DNA of 64,000 bases from Streptomyces sp. HNM0575 (GCF_012726265.1 NZ_JAASAG010000012.1:242865-306864), one strand, 5' to 3'. Shown: positions 42,334 through 51,156, counted from the stretch's first letter. Notes: generated by a model not told the origin, from the sequence alone. Numbers and translations: made by a program.

Positions 42334-42355
42334 GTCACTCGTACTGACGAGTGAC
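42334..42355. promoter_or_regulatory. Perfect GntR-type operator
   Basis: GTCACTCGT, spacer ACTG, ACGAGTGAC: 9-bp perfect arms. It lies between the divergent truncated gene and gntR. A second half site ACGAGTGAC is at 42398-42406, over the gntR -10 region. Confidence 0.75.
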
Positions 42356-42368
42356 GACTATGCATGCC

Positions 42369-42396
42369 TTGACGGCTGAGCGCAACAACTTATGCT
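42369..42396 (+). promoter_or_regulatory. Probable promoter of the gntR gene
   Basis: TTGACG at 42369-42374 and TATGCT at 42391-42396 with a 16-bp spacer. The half site at 42398 overlaps the start region, which fits autorepression. Confidence 0.55.
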
Positions 42397-42482
42397 GACG
42401 AGTGACGTGAGACCGACGCGGAGCCATCCAGAGCCGCGTGCAACCGGTCGGCCGTACGCACGAGCCGAAGAGAGGCACCGCC

Positions 42483-43259
42483 ATGGCAGAGATCCAGCGC
42501 CCTGGAGCGCTCCACCGCCAGGTCGCCGCGGCGATCCGCGACGGCATCGCGACCGGCGAATATCCGGCGGGCAGCCCGCTGCCGTCGGAGTCCCAACTCA
42601 TCGACCGCTACCAGGTCTCACGCCCGACTGTGCGCAACGCCATAGCGGCTCTACGTGCCGAGGGCCTGATCGAAGTCGTCCACGGGAAGGGCAGCTTCGT
42701 ACGCAGTGCGCCGGTCTCCGGCATCAAGATCAACCGGACCATCACGAAGGACTGCAAGGGCAACTTCTACGCGGGCTTCGAGGCGTGGAACCTGCTCGAA
42801 GAGCCCAGCATCTACCGCTCCCACACGGACGGCACGACCGGCCCGCTCCTCGAACTCGACGAAGGAGAAGCACTGTTCGCCGTGGATCGCCTCTGGGAAA
42901 TCACCGGCGCCGGCGTACGTCTCGCGCACCGACTCCTGATCCCCTTCGCCACAGCCGAAGGCACCGAGCTGGCCGACGCCCCCGACACTGACCCCGGGCG
43001 CGTCTACGCGATCCTTGCGGAGTCCGGCCACGAACTCGCATGGTCCGAGACGGCCAGTGCCCGGATGCCGCTCCCCGACGAACGCACGGCTCTCGAACTC
43101 CCCGATGCGACGCCGGTTCTGCACACCACGCGCATCACCCACGGCAACGAGAACCGCCCTCTGCTTCTCGAAGAGCTCCGCACCAACGGCGGTCTTGCTC
43201 AAGCGACTTACCGCATTACAGCCACGACATCGCGCCAACTGGCCGCGGTCCCCGACTGA
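42483..43259 (+). CDS. GntR/HutC family regulator (KorSA-type)
   Basis: This 258-residue regulator has the GntR winged helix (HRQVAAAIRDGIATGEYPAGSPLPSESQLIDRYQVSRPTVRNAIAALRAEGLIEVVHGKGSFVR) and a UTRA ligand domain (residues about 90-250). In pSAM2-like elements the GntR-type KorSA controls transfer and replication genes. It is divergent from the truncated accessory gene and has its own operators and promoter. The ATG at 42483 follows agagagg. Confidence 0.9.
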   Translation: MAEIQRPGALHRQVAAAIRDGIATGEYPAGSPLPSESQLIDRYQVSRPTVRNAIAALRAEGLIEVVHGKGSFVRSAPVSGIKINRTITKDCKGNFYAGFEAWNLLEEPSIYRSHTDGTTGPLLELDEGEALFAVDRLWEITGAGVRLAHRLLIPFATAEGTELADAPDTDPGRVYAILAESGHELAWSETASARMPLPDERTALELPDATPVLHTTRITHGNENRPLLLEELRTNGGLAQATYRITATTSRQLAAVPD

Positions 43260-43318
43260 CGACCGCCACCTGTCGAAACTCTTCTTCACTTCCTCAAGGG
43301 CTCGCTCCGCTCGCCGCG

Positions 43319-43341
43319 CGGCCCGGCTTGCCGCCGGGCCG
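43319..43341 (+). terminator. Terminator-like hairpin after gntR
   Basis: CGGCCCGGC, loop ttgcc, GCCGGGCCG: a perfect 9-bp GC stem 60 bp past the gntR stop. Confidence 0.65.
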
Positions 43342-43455
43342 ACGCTCCTGTCTTCGCCCCGCTCCGGCCCGGCCGCCGGCCCGCGCGCGGACGCGACCCA
43401 GAAGAGACAAGAGGGCGACGGCGGGGTCGGTCGGCTCCTCGGCTTTAGGCAGCCA

Positions 43456-43565
43456 CCTTGGGGCGAGCCTCGAAGATCAGGGGCTCACTTCGGGCTATTG
43501 CGGGCAGGTCAGAAGACTGCCCGAGTCGCGGTAAGCTTACGAGCCCCTGATCTCTCGCCCCAAGG
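43456..43565. repeat. 110-nt nested inverted repeat (cruciform)
   Basis: Outer arms CCTTGGGGCGAG (43456) and CTCGCCCCAAGG (43554-43565) and second arms GATCAGGGGCTC (43475) and GAGCCCCTGATC (43541-43552) are all perfect 12-mers. Inside is CGGGCAG / CTGCCCG at 43501-43523 and the palindrome GTAAGCTTAC at 43531-43540. Such structures occur as single-strand origins of rolling-circle elements; function is not shown. Confidence 0.7.
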
Positions 43566-43594
43566 CAGCTCCAGCCCAAAGCCGTTCCACCGAC

Positions 43595-44959
43595 CTACGG
43601 GTCATTCCTAGGAACCGGTTTCGGGGCCTCACTCGATGGCCATTCACGCGTTCCCCACCGTAGGTCTTCGAGTAGGGATTCCAACTCCTTCTCGTTGGAG
43701 ATTGAGAAAGTGGAATTCACTTCAAGGAGCCTCCAAGCGGCCCAAGTTATGGAATCTTGCATATCTCTGAGGAAGTTTCCTTCGCTGAGCTTTCGAGGTT
43801 CCCCGCCATGGGCAACAATACTTCTGACCGAGTACATATCTTCATATTGCTTCGCCCTTTGAGATCTTGCTTTGCGGTCCTCTTCAAGGAGGGCATAACG
43901 CTCCTTCATTGCGCGTCCAGGCAGAGCGGATTTGGATCCCAGCAGAGCGTCCAATGCGACACCCGCAGCTAGGGCTGCATCATCCTGAGTCGAAGACCAA
44001 TAGCTTTCCGCGAACCAGCGTGCGGCAACGTGCAGTCGACGCAGGAAGCCATTCTCCTTAGTTAGGCATCTTTCAACCGCACTGCGAAGCGCATCTTCCT
44101 GAAGCAGATCTCTTAGAGGTATCGGCTCCTCGCCAAGCCATTGGATACCGCCCTTCTGTCCGAGCGCATCGATGACCAAGGGATTGGAGTACAGCTCCAC
44201 ATCATCGCCAGACTCCCTCAGCCCGGCCTCAACGGCCTTACGGTCCAGCGTGATCCCTCGCACGCCGGGTCGATTGGTGTCGCCCCTGAGGGACCACAGA
44301 TTCCGGCCGCTCTTGTTAGTTACCAGCATCATCGTCAGGTCGACTACCAACTGTAGGTTTCTTTCGGCCTGCGAACGTGCAAGACCTCGTTGCCCTGGCA
44401 CTAGTGCAGCAAACCCCACGCGCGGATTCCTGTGCCTGAGTTGGGAAATATAGGTCTCAACTCGATCCTTGTGGGCTTGGGCACGCCCTCCCAACTGTTG
44501 AACCGCCTCCATGAAGGCACTATCCAGAACGCCAATGACGCTCTTCTTTCCGATCCTTAGAGGTGTCCCTTCCCAGGCAATATTGGACACCGGGAATATG
44601 ACGAGCGACGGCTCAGTATAGATAATGCGCGCGAGAAAGCCTCTCGCCTTGCTCTCCTTTTCACTCATGGTGGACACGGCGGATACAAGCGTTGCTAGAT
44701 ACCCCCAGAGTTCTTCCAGGCTCCACCGGTCGCGCAGCTGTGACTGTTTTGCGAGCAGCTCATGAAGTTCTTCAATCTTTGTCACTCCTCCAGCAGAAAG
44801 GCTTACGGGTCCATCCGGAGAGGAGATCGAAGCTTGCTTCGAGCGTCGATAGGATTCGACACACCATCCGTAATCCCAGGGCTTGCTATTTCCCGAACTG
44901 CGAACGCAAGAAACAGCAGCGAGAACGAGGTTAGTCGCTTGCGAGTGGATCTTTTCCAT
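43595..44959 (-). CDS. HEPN-domain protein, ApeA-like, probable defence gene
   Basis: This 454-residue protein has a C-terminal HEPN/ApeA-like domain: FLRRLHVAARWFAESYW, GVALDALLG, then MYSVRSIVAHGGEPRKL, which carries the RxxxxH ribonuclease motif. The N-terminal half is not recognised. HEPN ribonucleases serve in anti-phage abortive systems, and ApeA is one. The gene is clearly A/T-richer than its neighbours, a sign of transfer. The start at 44959 has no Shine-Dalgarno. It lies next to the element remnant. Confidence 0.75.
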   Translation of the reverse strand: MEKIHSQATNLVLAAVSCVRSSGNSKPWDYGWCVESYRRSKQASISSPDGPVSLSAGGVTKIEELHELLAKQSQLRDRWSLEELWGYLATLVSAVSTMSEKESKARGFLARIIYTEPSLVIFPVSNIAWEGTPLRIGKKSVIGVLDSAFMEAVQQLGGRAQAHKDRVETYISQLRHRNPRVGFAALVPGQRGLARSQAERNLQLVVDLTMMLVTNKSGRNLWSLRGDTNRPGVRGITLDRKAVEAGLRESGDDVELYSNPLVIDALGQKGGIQWLGEEPIPLRDLLQEDALRSAVERCLTKENGFLRRLHVAARWFAESYWSSTQDDAALAAGVALDALLGSKSALPGRAMKERYALLEEDRKARSQRAKQYEDMYSVRSIVAHGGEPRKLSEGNFLRDMQDSITWAAWRLLEVNSTFSISNEKELESLLEDLRWGTREWPSSEAPKPVPRNDP

Positions 44960-45082
44960 GAGGACATTTTGACAGCACTCACCTCATCGATCAGCTTCTT
45001 TTTGAGAGGATCACGGCAGGGTTTGAGCCACGGCGAAGATGCTGACAGCGGCCAGCGGGGTCGAGCCCACCCGTGACAAACG

Positions 45083-45133
45083 ATGACAGCGGTCAACGGC
45101 TGACCCGCAGGTCAAACCGTTGACCGCTGTCAT
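45083..45133. repeat. Perfect 17-bp inverted repeat
   Basis: ATGACAGCGGTCAACGG (45083-45099) and its exact reverse complement (45117-45133), 17-nt loop. Inside and at the arms are four GGTCA/TGACC half sites. A partial extra copy (TGACAGCGG) occurs at 45043. It sits about 125 bp upstream of the HEPN start. Confidence 0.8.
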
Positions 45134-45397
45134 GTCCCCAAGTCAGAGCGCCAACGGATCACTTCCTGCCCAACAAGAAGCAGGGATGACATGACCACCG
45201 AACGGCGCTGTACAGCAACGAAGTACAGCAACCTCGCTGACCGTTGGCCGTCGCTAGCCCCCGTAGTCATCGCTCGCGTGACCGCTCCGACCGTAGATGT
45301 CCGAGCTGTCCACAGCTTGTAAATAGAAGGTCATCGATCCAAGTCGGCATCGCAGGCTTCGCACATCCGTACCGGCCCCTTATCGGACATAGAAATT

Positions 45398-45414
45398 CCC
45401 TGGTCAAACCAGGG
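45398..45414 (-). terminator. Terminator-like hairpin of the STAND-TPR gene
   Basis: CCCTGG, loop tttga, CCAGGG on the minus strand, followed by aatttct; about 50 bp past the stop. Confidence 0.55.
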
Positions 45415-45460
45415 GCCGCCACGTGCATGTCGTGCTGCGCGACAACCGCGAACTCCGTGA

Positions 45461-47836
45461 TTAGGACTGACTGTCGCGCCGCCACCACAGTGACCTTAGG
45501 CGCCTGTTGCGTATAGCAGTGCGTGCAGTGGCGAGGTTGCTGCGGCTTCTCAGGGTGTCCGGGTGGTCGGGGCCCAAGAGTCGTATGCGGGTCTTGAGGG
45601 TCTCGCGGTGGAGGTCGGCAGCCTGGGCGTACTCACCCTGACTGTAGAGAGTGTTGGCGAGGTTGTTCCGACTGCTCAGGGTGACTGGGTGGTCGGAGCC
45701 CAGAACTCGCGTGAAGGCCTCGAGGGTCTCGCGGTGGAGGTCGGCAGCCTGGGCGTACTCACCCAGACTGCGCAAAGCGTTGGCGAGGTTGTTCCGACTG
45801 CTCAGGGTGTCCGGATGGTCGGAGCCCAGAACTCGCGTGAAGGCCTCAAGGGTCTCGCGGTGGAGGTCGGCAGCCTGGGCGTACTCACCCAGACTGTAGA
45901 GAGTGTTGGCGAGGTTGCCCCGGCTCTTCAGGGTGTCCGGGTGGTCGGGGCCCAGAACTCGCATGCGGGTTTCGAGGGTCACGCGGTTGAAATCGGCAGC
46001 CTGGGCGTACTCACCCAGAAGGTCCAGCGCGCTGGCGAGGTTGCCCCGGCTCTTCAGGGTGTCCGGGTGGTCGGGGCCCAGAACTCGCATGCGGGTCTCG
46101 AGGGTCTCGCGGTGGAGGTCGGCAGCCTGGGAGTACTCACCTTGACTGGACAAAGCGTTGGCGAGGTTGTTCCGACTGCTCAGGGTGTCCGGATGGTCGG
46201 AGCCCAGTTCACGAGTCTCCACATCCAGTACGGTCTGGCGGAGCATCCGGTGCGGAGCATCGTCCCGAGCGTCCACTAGCACCCCCGCGAGTTCTTCAAG
46301 AACCCTCACGGCCTCTCTAGAGTGCAGAGGGCTGTCGTCTTCCAGCAGGGTGGGGAGGTGTGGGGCGAGGAGGTGAGCGGTGGGCCAGCCTGCGCGCCCA
46401 GCGCGCTGGACTTCGCCCACGGCATCGACCAGGCGCTCTGCCAGCGCCTCGCGCCACTTCTGCGGATCGGTGTCGTCCGCGGCCAGGGCCAGTGCGTTGA
46501 TCTCCCGGATGAGTGAGTGCAGAACCACCTGGGACTCGCTGATGTCCCCAGCATCGAGGTCGGTTGTGCCGAGAAGCCCGTAGCGATCCAGCCCGTAGAA
46601 CGCAGCGTCTAGGGCCACCGGACTCACAGGCTGCCCGGTGACGGTCTCCAACAGACCTGGAGTGATCAAGGAACGAGGGATCGGAGCCGCGCCGAGCAGG
46701 GCCAGCAGCCGCAGCAACGGCCGGGCCAAGATGTTGCCCTCATCGGCCAGTTGTTCCAGCGAGACCTCCCACGTCTGCCGTACTACGCCGCGGGCCACTT
46801 CAGGGTCATCGGCCCCGGGGACGTGCGCGCCCAGCAGTGTGGACAGCTCTTCCGCCAAGGCATGCCGGTAGGCGGTGAACGTGCGATAGCGACTGGTCGG
46901 CTCAGCTATGTACCGACCTGCCGCTTGGAGAGCCAAGGGAAGACCGCCGAGGCGGTCAGCCAGTGCTTCAGCATCCGCGTGAGTGCCGGCTTGGGGCGCA
47001 GCATCGGTGAGTACCTGGCCGCCGGACGTGGAGTCCAGCGGAGTCAGGCGGTGCAGATCAGCACATGGTCCCCAGGTTTCGGCCTTCATGTCACGGCTAG
47101 TGAGGAGTAGTAGGCCGCCGCCGTGAGGACGGGCCCATCCGCGATATTGAGCGATCTTCTCGCCCTCCGGTGCGAGGCAGTCCGGGCTGTCGACGTTGTC
47201 GATGACGAGAAGCCACCGACGGGTACGGGCGAGCTGATTCCAGACGGCGTCGATGAGGTTGGCGTGACCAGCTTGCGCGGCCTTCAACTCCTCCGGTGGG
47301 AGCCCGCAAGCGAGCGCGACCTCCGTGAGTTGTTCGGCTAGCTCCCCTGGCTCACGCCAGTGGACCCAGAAGACCGCATACTTCTCAGCCTGCGCCTGTT
47401 CCGCCAGTGCGGTTGCCAGGGTCGTCTTCCCGACTCCGCCAGCGGCACAGACAACAGCGAAGCGCCCTTGCGGACGCCTCAACCGCGCCATAAGACAACG
47501 AAGTTCGTCTTCACGCCCCCGTGCCAATGAACCTGCTTGCGGAGGCCTCAACGAACGAAGGGATGAAGTGGCGACCGGTGTCACCGGCGTCAAATCCAAC
47601 GAGTTGCTGCCACCATCCAGATGCCGACCCCACAGGAGCAGACCCACAGACAGGACTGCGAGCGCTCCGAGTAGCGGCCAGATGGTCCACGGGGCTTGCG
47701 CCCACTTCGGCACGTTCGCGCTCGCGTAATTCGTCACAGGCCCCAAAGCCAGACCCACCACGGCTGCCAGCCCAGCCACGACCGATCCCGTCCACGCTCC
47801 TCGCCTGCTCCGCACAGCCCCCAGCTCCAAGCTCAT
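45461..47836 (-). CDS. STAND NTPase with NB-ARC and TPR repeats
   Basis: This 791-residue protein has two N-terminal spans (TGSVVAGLAAVVGLALG, IWPLLGALAVLSVGLLLWG), an NB-ARC ATPase (Walker A AAGGVGKTTLATAL, Walker B RWLLVIDNVD, sensor LLLTSRD), a winged-helix region, then TPR_10/kinesin-light-chain-like repeats. Five 42-residue units lie at about 537-746 and a partial sixth after it. The repeats are nearly identical, including DNA. The membrane anchor and repeat sensor match the STAND-WD40 protein at 36.6 kb; defence or signalling is possible but not shown. Confidence 0.9.
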   Translation of the reverse strand: MSLELGAVRSRRGAWTGSVVAGLAAVVGLALGPVTNYASANVPKWAQAPWTIWPLLGALAVLSVGLLLWGRHLDGGSNSLDLTPVTPVATSSLRSLRPPQAGSLARGREDELRCLMARLRRPQGRFAVVCAAGGVGKTTLATALAEQAQAEKYAVFWVHWREPGELAEQLTEVALACGLPPEELKAAQAGHANLIDAVWNQLARTRRWLLVIDNVDSPDCLAPEGEKIAQYRGWARPHGGGLLLLTSRDMKAETWGPCADLHRLTPLDSTSGGQVLTDAAPQAGTHADAEALADRLGGLPLALQAAGRYIAEPTSRYRTFTAYRHALAEELSTLLGAHVPGADDPEVARGVVRQTWEVSLEQLADEGNILARPLLRLLALLGAAPIPRSLITPGLLETVTGQPVSPVALDAAFYGLDRYGLLGTTDLDAGDISESQVVLHSLIREINALALAADDTDPQKWREALAERLVDAVGEVQRAGRAGWPTAHLLAPHLPTLLEDDSPLHSREAVRVLEELAGVLVDARDDAPHRMLRQTVLDVETRELGSDHPDTLSSRNNLANALSSQGEYSQAADLHRETLETRMRVLGPDHPDTLKSRGNLASALDLLGEYAQAADFNRVTLETRMRVLGPDHPDTLKSRGNLANTLYSLGEYAQAADLHRETLEAFTRVLGSDHPDTLSSRNNLANALRSLGEYAQAADLHRETLEAFTRVLGSDHPVTLSSRNNLANTLYSQGEYAQAADLHRETLKTRIRLLGPDHPDTLRSRSNLATARTAIRNRRLRSLWWRRDSQS
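45540..46228 (-). repeat. 126-bp tandem repeats coding for TPR units
   Basis: Five complete 126-bp units plus a partial sixth show only a few base differences from each other. They encode the TPR units of the STAND-TPR protein. Confidence 0.9.
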
Positions 47837-48110
47837 CCATCAATGTGCAGCGGGCACCAGCATGCCCGCCATAGCTGAGTGAAGGACAATCTCAGACGAG
47901 AGCCTGGGCGGGAGCGGAGGCGGGGCACCCGTGCCCGGCACTTCACCCAGTCCAGAGCCCGTCTCAGTTTCCGTCTCGTTGGCCCGCTGCGCGGCCACCC
48001 GCCGTGCCGAAGCGTTATGTCAAGGTTCCGGTCTGCCTGCAACCCTTCGAAGTTCCCAGATGTCATAACTTGGCACACAAGCCAACTGCCTTGATATTGC
48101 GGGAGTTTCA

Positions 48111-49730
48111 TTGTCGTTCCGGTTCAATCCGCCGCCTTCCTGGCCTCAGCCCCCGCAGGGCTGGGAGCCGCCCGCCGACTGGCAGCCGGATCCTTCCTGG
48201 CCTGCGCCTCCGGAAGGCTGGCAACTTTGGGTGCCCGTCGATCCTGCGATGGGCCTTCCCCAGCAAGTTCCGCCACCCGCAGTTGTGGTGCCTCCGTACG
48301 GTGGACCGTCCCCAGCCCCAGGCAGGTCTGACGGCGGGCTTGGTGTCTTCGGCAGGAAGCGCAAGCAGGCGGAAGCAGAGGTGGAGCGGCTGACGGGCGA
48401 GTTGCAGCGCCTACAGGCCGAGCAAGCCCGGCAAGGGGCCGAGAAGACCGCCCTGTACGAGCAGCTGTCCCGGATCCAGGGCCAGGAGGCAGCCGCTCTG
48501 GTCGTCGACACGGAACGGCTTCGCGCTTCCTACCAGGAGGTGGACGAACTGCTGCTCACCAAGATCGACCGAGCCTCCGATCAGCTGCACCAAGCACTCA
48601 GCGGCGAGCGGCAGACCTACGACGAATTGGTACGGCGAGCCGCCGACATCCAGACGGAGACAGCGAGGGCGCAGCAGTACTTGGATCAGCTCCGCGGCCA
48701 GGTGGTACACACCGAGGAGGCGGCGATGCTCCAGGAAGCCGGCATCTATGAGTACCGGCACCCCTTGGCGGACGCCGTCGCCTACAAGTCCGCGCTGAGC
48801 GCCCTCAAGGACCGCGTCAAGACGCTGGCCCGGCAGAACGGGGCCGTGCTCGCGGCCACGGACTGGCACGTCAACGGATCGCTCACCGAGGGCAAGAAGA
48901 TGGTGCGCGACTTCTCCAAGCTCATGCTGCGTGCCTACAACGCCGAAGCCGACAACGCCGTACGGACCATGCGCCCGCACCGCCTCGTATCTCTGATCGA
49001 CAGGCTGGAGAAGTCCCGACAGACGATCGCCCGGCTCGGCGCCACCATGCACATCCGCATCTCCGACGACTATCACCGGCTACGCGTCCGCGAGCTGGAG
49101 TTGACCGCGGACCACCTGGCCAAGCAGGAGGAGGAGAAGGAGCGGAGGCGTGAGCTGCGAGAGCAGCAGCGGGAAGAGGAACGGCTCCAAAGGGAGCTGG
49201 ACCGCGAGCGGAGCCGACTGGACAAGGAACGCCAGCACTATCAGTCCGCACTTGAGCGACTGCGCGCCTCAGGAAGGCACGACGGCGCGGGCGCAGCGGA
49301 GTTGCAAGACAAGCTCGACGAGATCGAAGCCTCCCTCGCCGCGGTGGACGCCCGGGAGGCCAACATCCGCGCCGGCTACGTCTACGTCATCTCCAACATC
49401 GGCGCATTCGGCGAACGCATGGTCAAGATCGGGCTGACCAGACGGCTGGAACCCATGGACCGCGTAACCGAACTCGGCGACGCTTCCGTGCCGTTCCGCT
49501 TCGATGTCCACGCCCTGATCTTCAGTGAGGACGCCGTCGGGCTCGAACGCAAACTCCACGAGGAGTTCGAGGACCGCCGCGTCAACCGGGTCAACCTGCG
49601 CCGCGAGTTCTTCTACGTCCGTCCCGGCGAGGTCCGTGAAGCCCTCGAACGCTTCGCGGGACAGCACCTGCTCGAATTCAAGGAAGACCCCGAAGCACCG
49701 GAATGGAGAGCCAGCACGAGCGGTTCGTAG
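48111..49730 (+). CDS. DUF4041 coiled-coil protein with T5orf172/GIY-YIG domain
   Basis: This 539-residue protein starts with a Trp/Pro-rich tail with three P..W repeats (SWPQPPQGWEPPADW...), then long coiled coils (about 90-220 and 310-400) with the DUF4041 core between them, and ends with a T5orf172 GIY-YIG-like domain (AGYVYVISNIGAFGERMVKIGLTRRLEPMDRVTELGDASVPF, then FEDRRVNRVNLRREFFYV). The start is TTG at 48111 with GGGAG 5 nt before. The combination occurs in phages and mobile islands; nuclease activity is inferred. Confidence 0.87.
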   Translation: MSFRFNPPPSWPQPPQGWEPPADWQPDPSWPAPPEGWQLWVPVDPAMGLPQQVPPPAVVVPPYGGPSPAPGRSDGGLGVFGRKRKQAEAEVERLTGELQRLQAEQARQGAEKTALYEQLSRIQGQEAAALVVDTERLRASYQEVDELLLTKIDRASDQLHQALSGERQTYDELVRRAADIQTETARAQQYLDQLRGQVVHTEEAAMLQEAGIYEYRHPLADAVAYKSALSALKDRVKTLARQNGAVLAATDWHVNGSLTEGKKMVRDFSKLMLRAYNAEADNAVRTMRPHRLVSLIDRLEKSRQTIARLGATMHIRISDDYHRLRVRELELTADHLAKQEEEKERRRELREQQREEERLQRELDRERSRLDKERQHYQSALERLRASGRHDGAGAAELQDKLDEIEASLAAVDAREANIRAGYVYVISNIGAFGERMVKIGLTRRLEPMDRVTELGDASVPFRFDVHALIFSEDAVGLERKLHEEFEDRRVNRVNLRREFFYVRPGEVREALERFAGQHLLEFKEDPEAPEWRASTSGS

Positions 49731-49867
49731 CCGGCCGGCACCGGGTCCTGCGGGATCCCAGCCGGGTCACCCCCTGCCTGCCAGGGTTCGCGGGGTGGCC
49801 CGGTCTCATGTCTTCGGTTGTTGTGCCGGCCGCTACGGCGGCATGGGAACTTCGTTCCTGGCCCCCA

Positions 49868-50101
49868 TCACCGCGTGTTCTCCGCCAACGAAGCTCGGAA
49901 GAAGGTCATGGTCGTCGCGCGGAAACCCGTGTGCCCTGTGCGCCCTGCGTGCCGGAGGCACCAGATCTCCGGGTCTGCCTTGTCGTTCGAAGCCGAGGAG
50001 ACCTCGGCGCATGTCGTGCACTCTGTGGCGTAGATCGGCGGTCCGCCGTGCGGATCCGTAGTCAGCGTCCAGTCGGCGAACCGCATCACGAGCCGGCTCA
50101 T
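49868..50101 (-). CDS. Small Cys-containing protein, unknown
   Basis: This 77-residue protein (MSRLVMRFADWTLTTDPHGGPP...) resembles small proteins found near HTH/HATPase modules in Streptomyces. It has Cys residues (ATECTTCAE, EIWCLRH). GAGAGG precedes the ATG, which overlaps the upstream gene by ATGA. Function is unknown. Confidence 0.65.
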   Translation of the reverse strand: MSRLVMRFADWTLTTDPHGGPPIYATECTTCAEVSSASNDKADPEIWCLRHAGRTGHTGFRATTMTFFRASLAENTR

Positions 50102-50427
50102 GCGCGACCTCTCTTCTGTACGGGGAGTCGATCCCCAGCCCGTACGCGGAGTGATGGCGAAGCCGTGAAGAAGAGGATCACCGCTGGGCCCCCGGTCGCG
50201 TAACGCTCAAGGCGAGTGGCGTCCACTTCGAGCCAACGTCCCCGAATGCTCACCAGATCGCCTCGTCGTACGCGTACGGCGGGTATCCGGATGCCTGTCC
50301 TTCTCACCACAACCACCTGTGTCCTTCCTGGTGTTCGGATGGCCTCCCGCTCGGGGTGGGAGTTCGGGAGGCCATCCACCGCACTGGAGTCCCTTGCCGA
50401 TCTCCGTGCGGTCCCCGGGGCGGTCAT
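50098..50427 (-). CDS. Small basic protein, unknown
   Basis: This 109-residue protein has the conserved segment RIPAVRVRRGDLVSIRGRWLEVDATRLERYATGGPAVILFF. The start is taken as ATG at 50427; a longer frame starts at 50490. Its stop overlaps the next start by ATGA, supporting a real operon with the gene downstream and the HATPase gene upstream. Confidence 0.6.
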   Translation of the reverse strand: MTAPGTARRSARDSSAVDGLPNSHPEREAIRTPGRTQVVVVRRTGIRIPAVRVRRGDLVSIRGRWLEVDATRLERYATGGPAVILFFTASPSLRVRAGDRLPVQKRGRA

Positions 50428-50486
50428 TGCATCCCGTCCTTCGACGGGCGTCGGCTGCCTGTGACCTCCCGGAGTCTGGGGCCCTT

Positions 50487-51035
50487 TCACCGCGGGTTAC
50501 GACGGTTCATGTCGAAGCGGCAGAAGACGCTCTTGCCGCCCGCGTCGCGTGGGGACCACCACACGGCGTCAGCGATGCTCTGTACGAGGAACAGTCCCCG
50601 CCCGCTGTCGGGCAGCACGTCGTCGGCTCTCAGTCGCGACAGCTCCGGTTCCAGAAGCTCTCCGACCGGCAGCATGGGAGGAGTTGAGTCCTGGTCGGTC
50701 ACTTCGACGAAGAGCCAGTGCGACCACGCTCGGTATGCAACGGCGATATGCCGTTCTCCGCCGAAGGCGGTAAGGCGTCCGTCAGGAGTCGCGTGATGGA
50801 CTGCGTTGGCGACGAGTTCGGAAACGCACAGCTCTAGGTCGGACGTCGAAACGGTCAGGTCCCAGTCCCGCACAACCTCGCGTCCCGTTCGCCGCGCGAC
50901 TCGACACGTGTCGGGAGAGTCGGCTACGAGCACGATCGATCGGAAGCGCTCTGCTGTCGCCAGCGTGACCGGCTCCAGCGGAGCAAGCCGGGCCGCTCGA
51001 AGCGGCAGCTCTCGCACCTCACTGGGCTTCATCAC
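50487..51035 (-). CDS. HATPase_c_2 ATP-binding protein (RsbW-like anti-sigma regulator)
   Basis: This protein of about 182 residues has the GHKL ATP fold: N box ELVANAVHHATP, G1 VTDQDSTPP and G2 LPDSGRGLFLVQSIAD. Such stand-alone ATPases are numerous in Streptomyces and act as anti-sigma/partner-switching regulators. Two adjacent ATG codons (51035, 51032) follow GGAG. Next to the HTH-TPR gene it forms a common regulatory unit, sharing the palindrome between them. Confidence 0.87.
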   Translation of the reverse strand: MMKPSEVRELPLRAARLAPLEPVTLATAERFRSIVLVADSPDTCRVARRTGREVVRDWDLTVSTSDLELCVSELVANAVHHATPDGRLTAFGGERHIAVAYRAWSHWLFVEVTDQDSTPPMLPVGELLEPELSRLRADDVLPDSGRGLFLVQSIADAVWWSPRDAGGKSVFCRFDMNRRNPR

Positions 51036-51156
51036 TCACTCCTTGGTCCCCGACGGGACGTTCCCGCCGCCGCGTGCAGACCAGTGAAGGGCGATATCGC
51101 CGTAACCGACAGTGTTCACAAGGGGGTTGACGCGAACACCCGGGTTCACGGGGTAC

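Larger units (their letters stand above)
43260..43594. other. Structured gap after gntR
   Basis: This 335-bp gap has no gene. It carries a perfect 9-bp hairpin at 43319-43341 and the nested cruciform at 43456-43565. Confidence 0.7.
44960..45460. other. Gap between HEPN and STAND-TPR genes
   Basis: This 501-bp A/T-richer gap has no supported gene. It contains the 17-bp inverted repeat at 45083-45133 and a hairpin at 45398-45414 that can terminate the STAND-TPR gene. Confidence 0.65.

Noticed and set aside
45540..46228. CRISPR array
   Set aside because: Units are directly adjacent, 126 bp and coding; there are no spacers.
45563..46279. Repeated frame opposite the TPR repeats
   Set aside because: Mirror of the 126-bp repeats on the other strand; TPR signature is on the minus strand.
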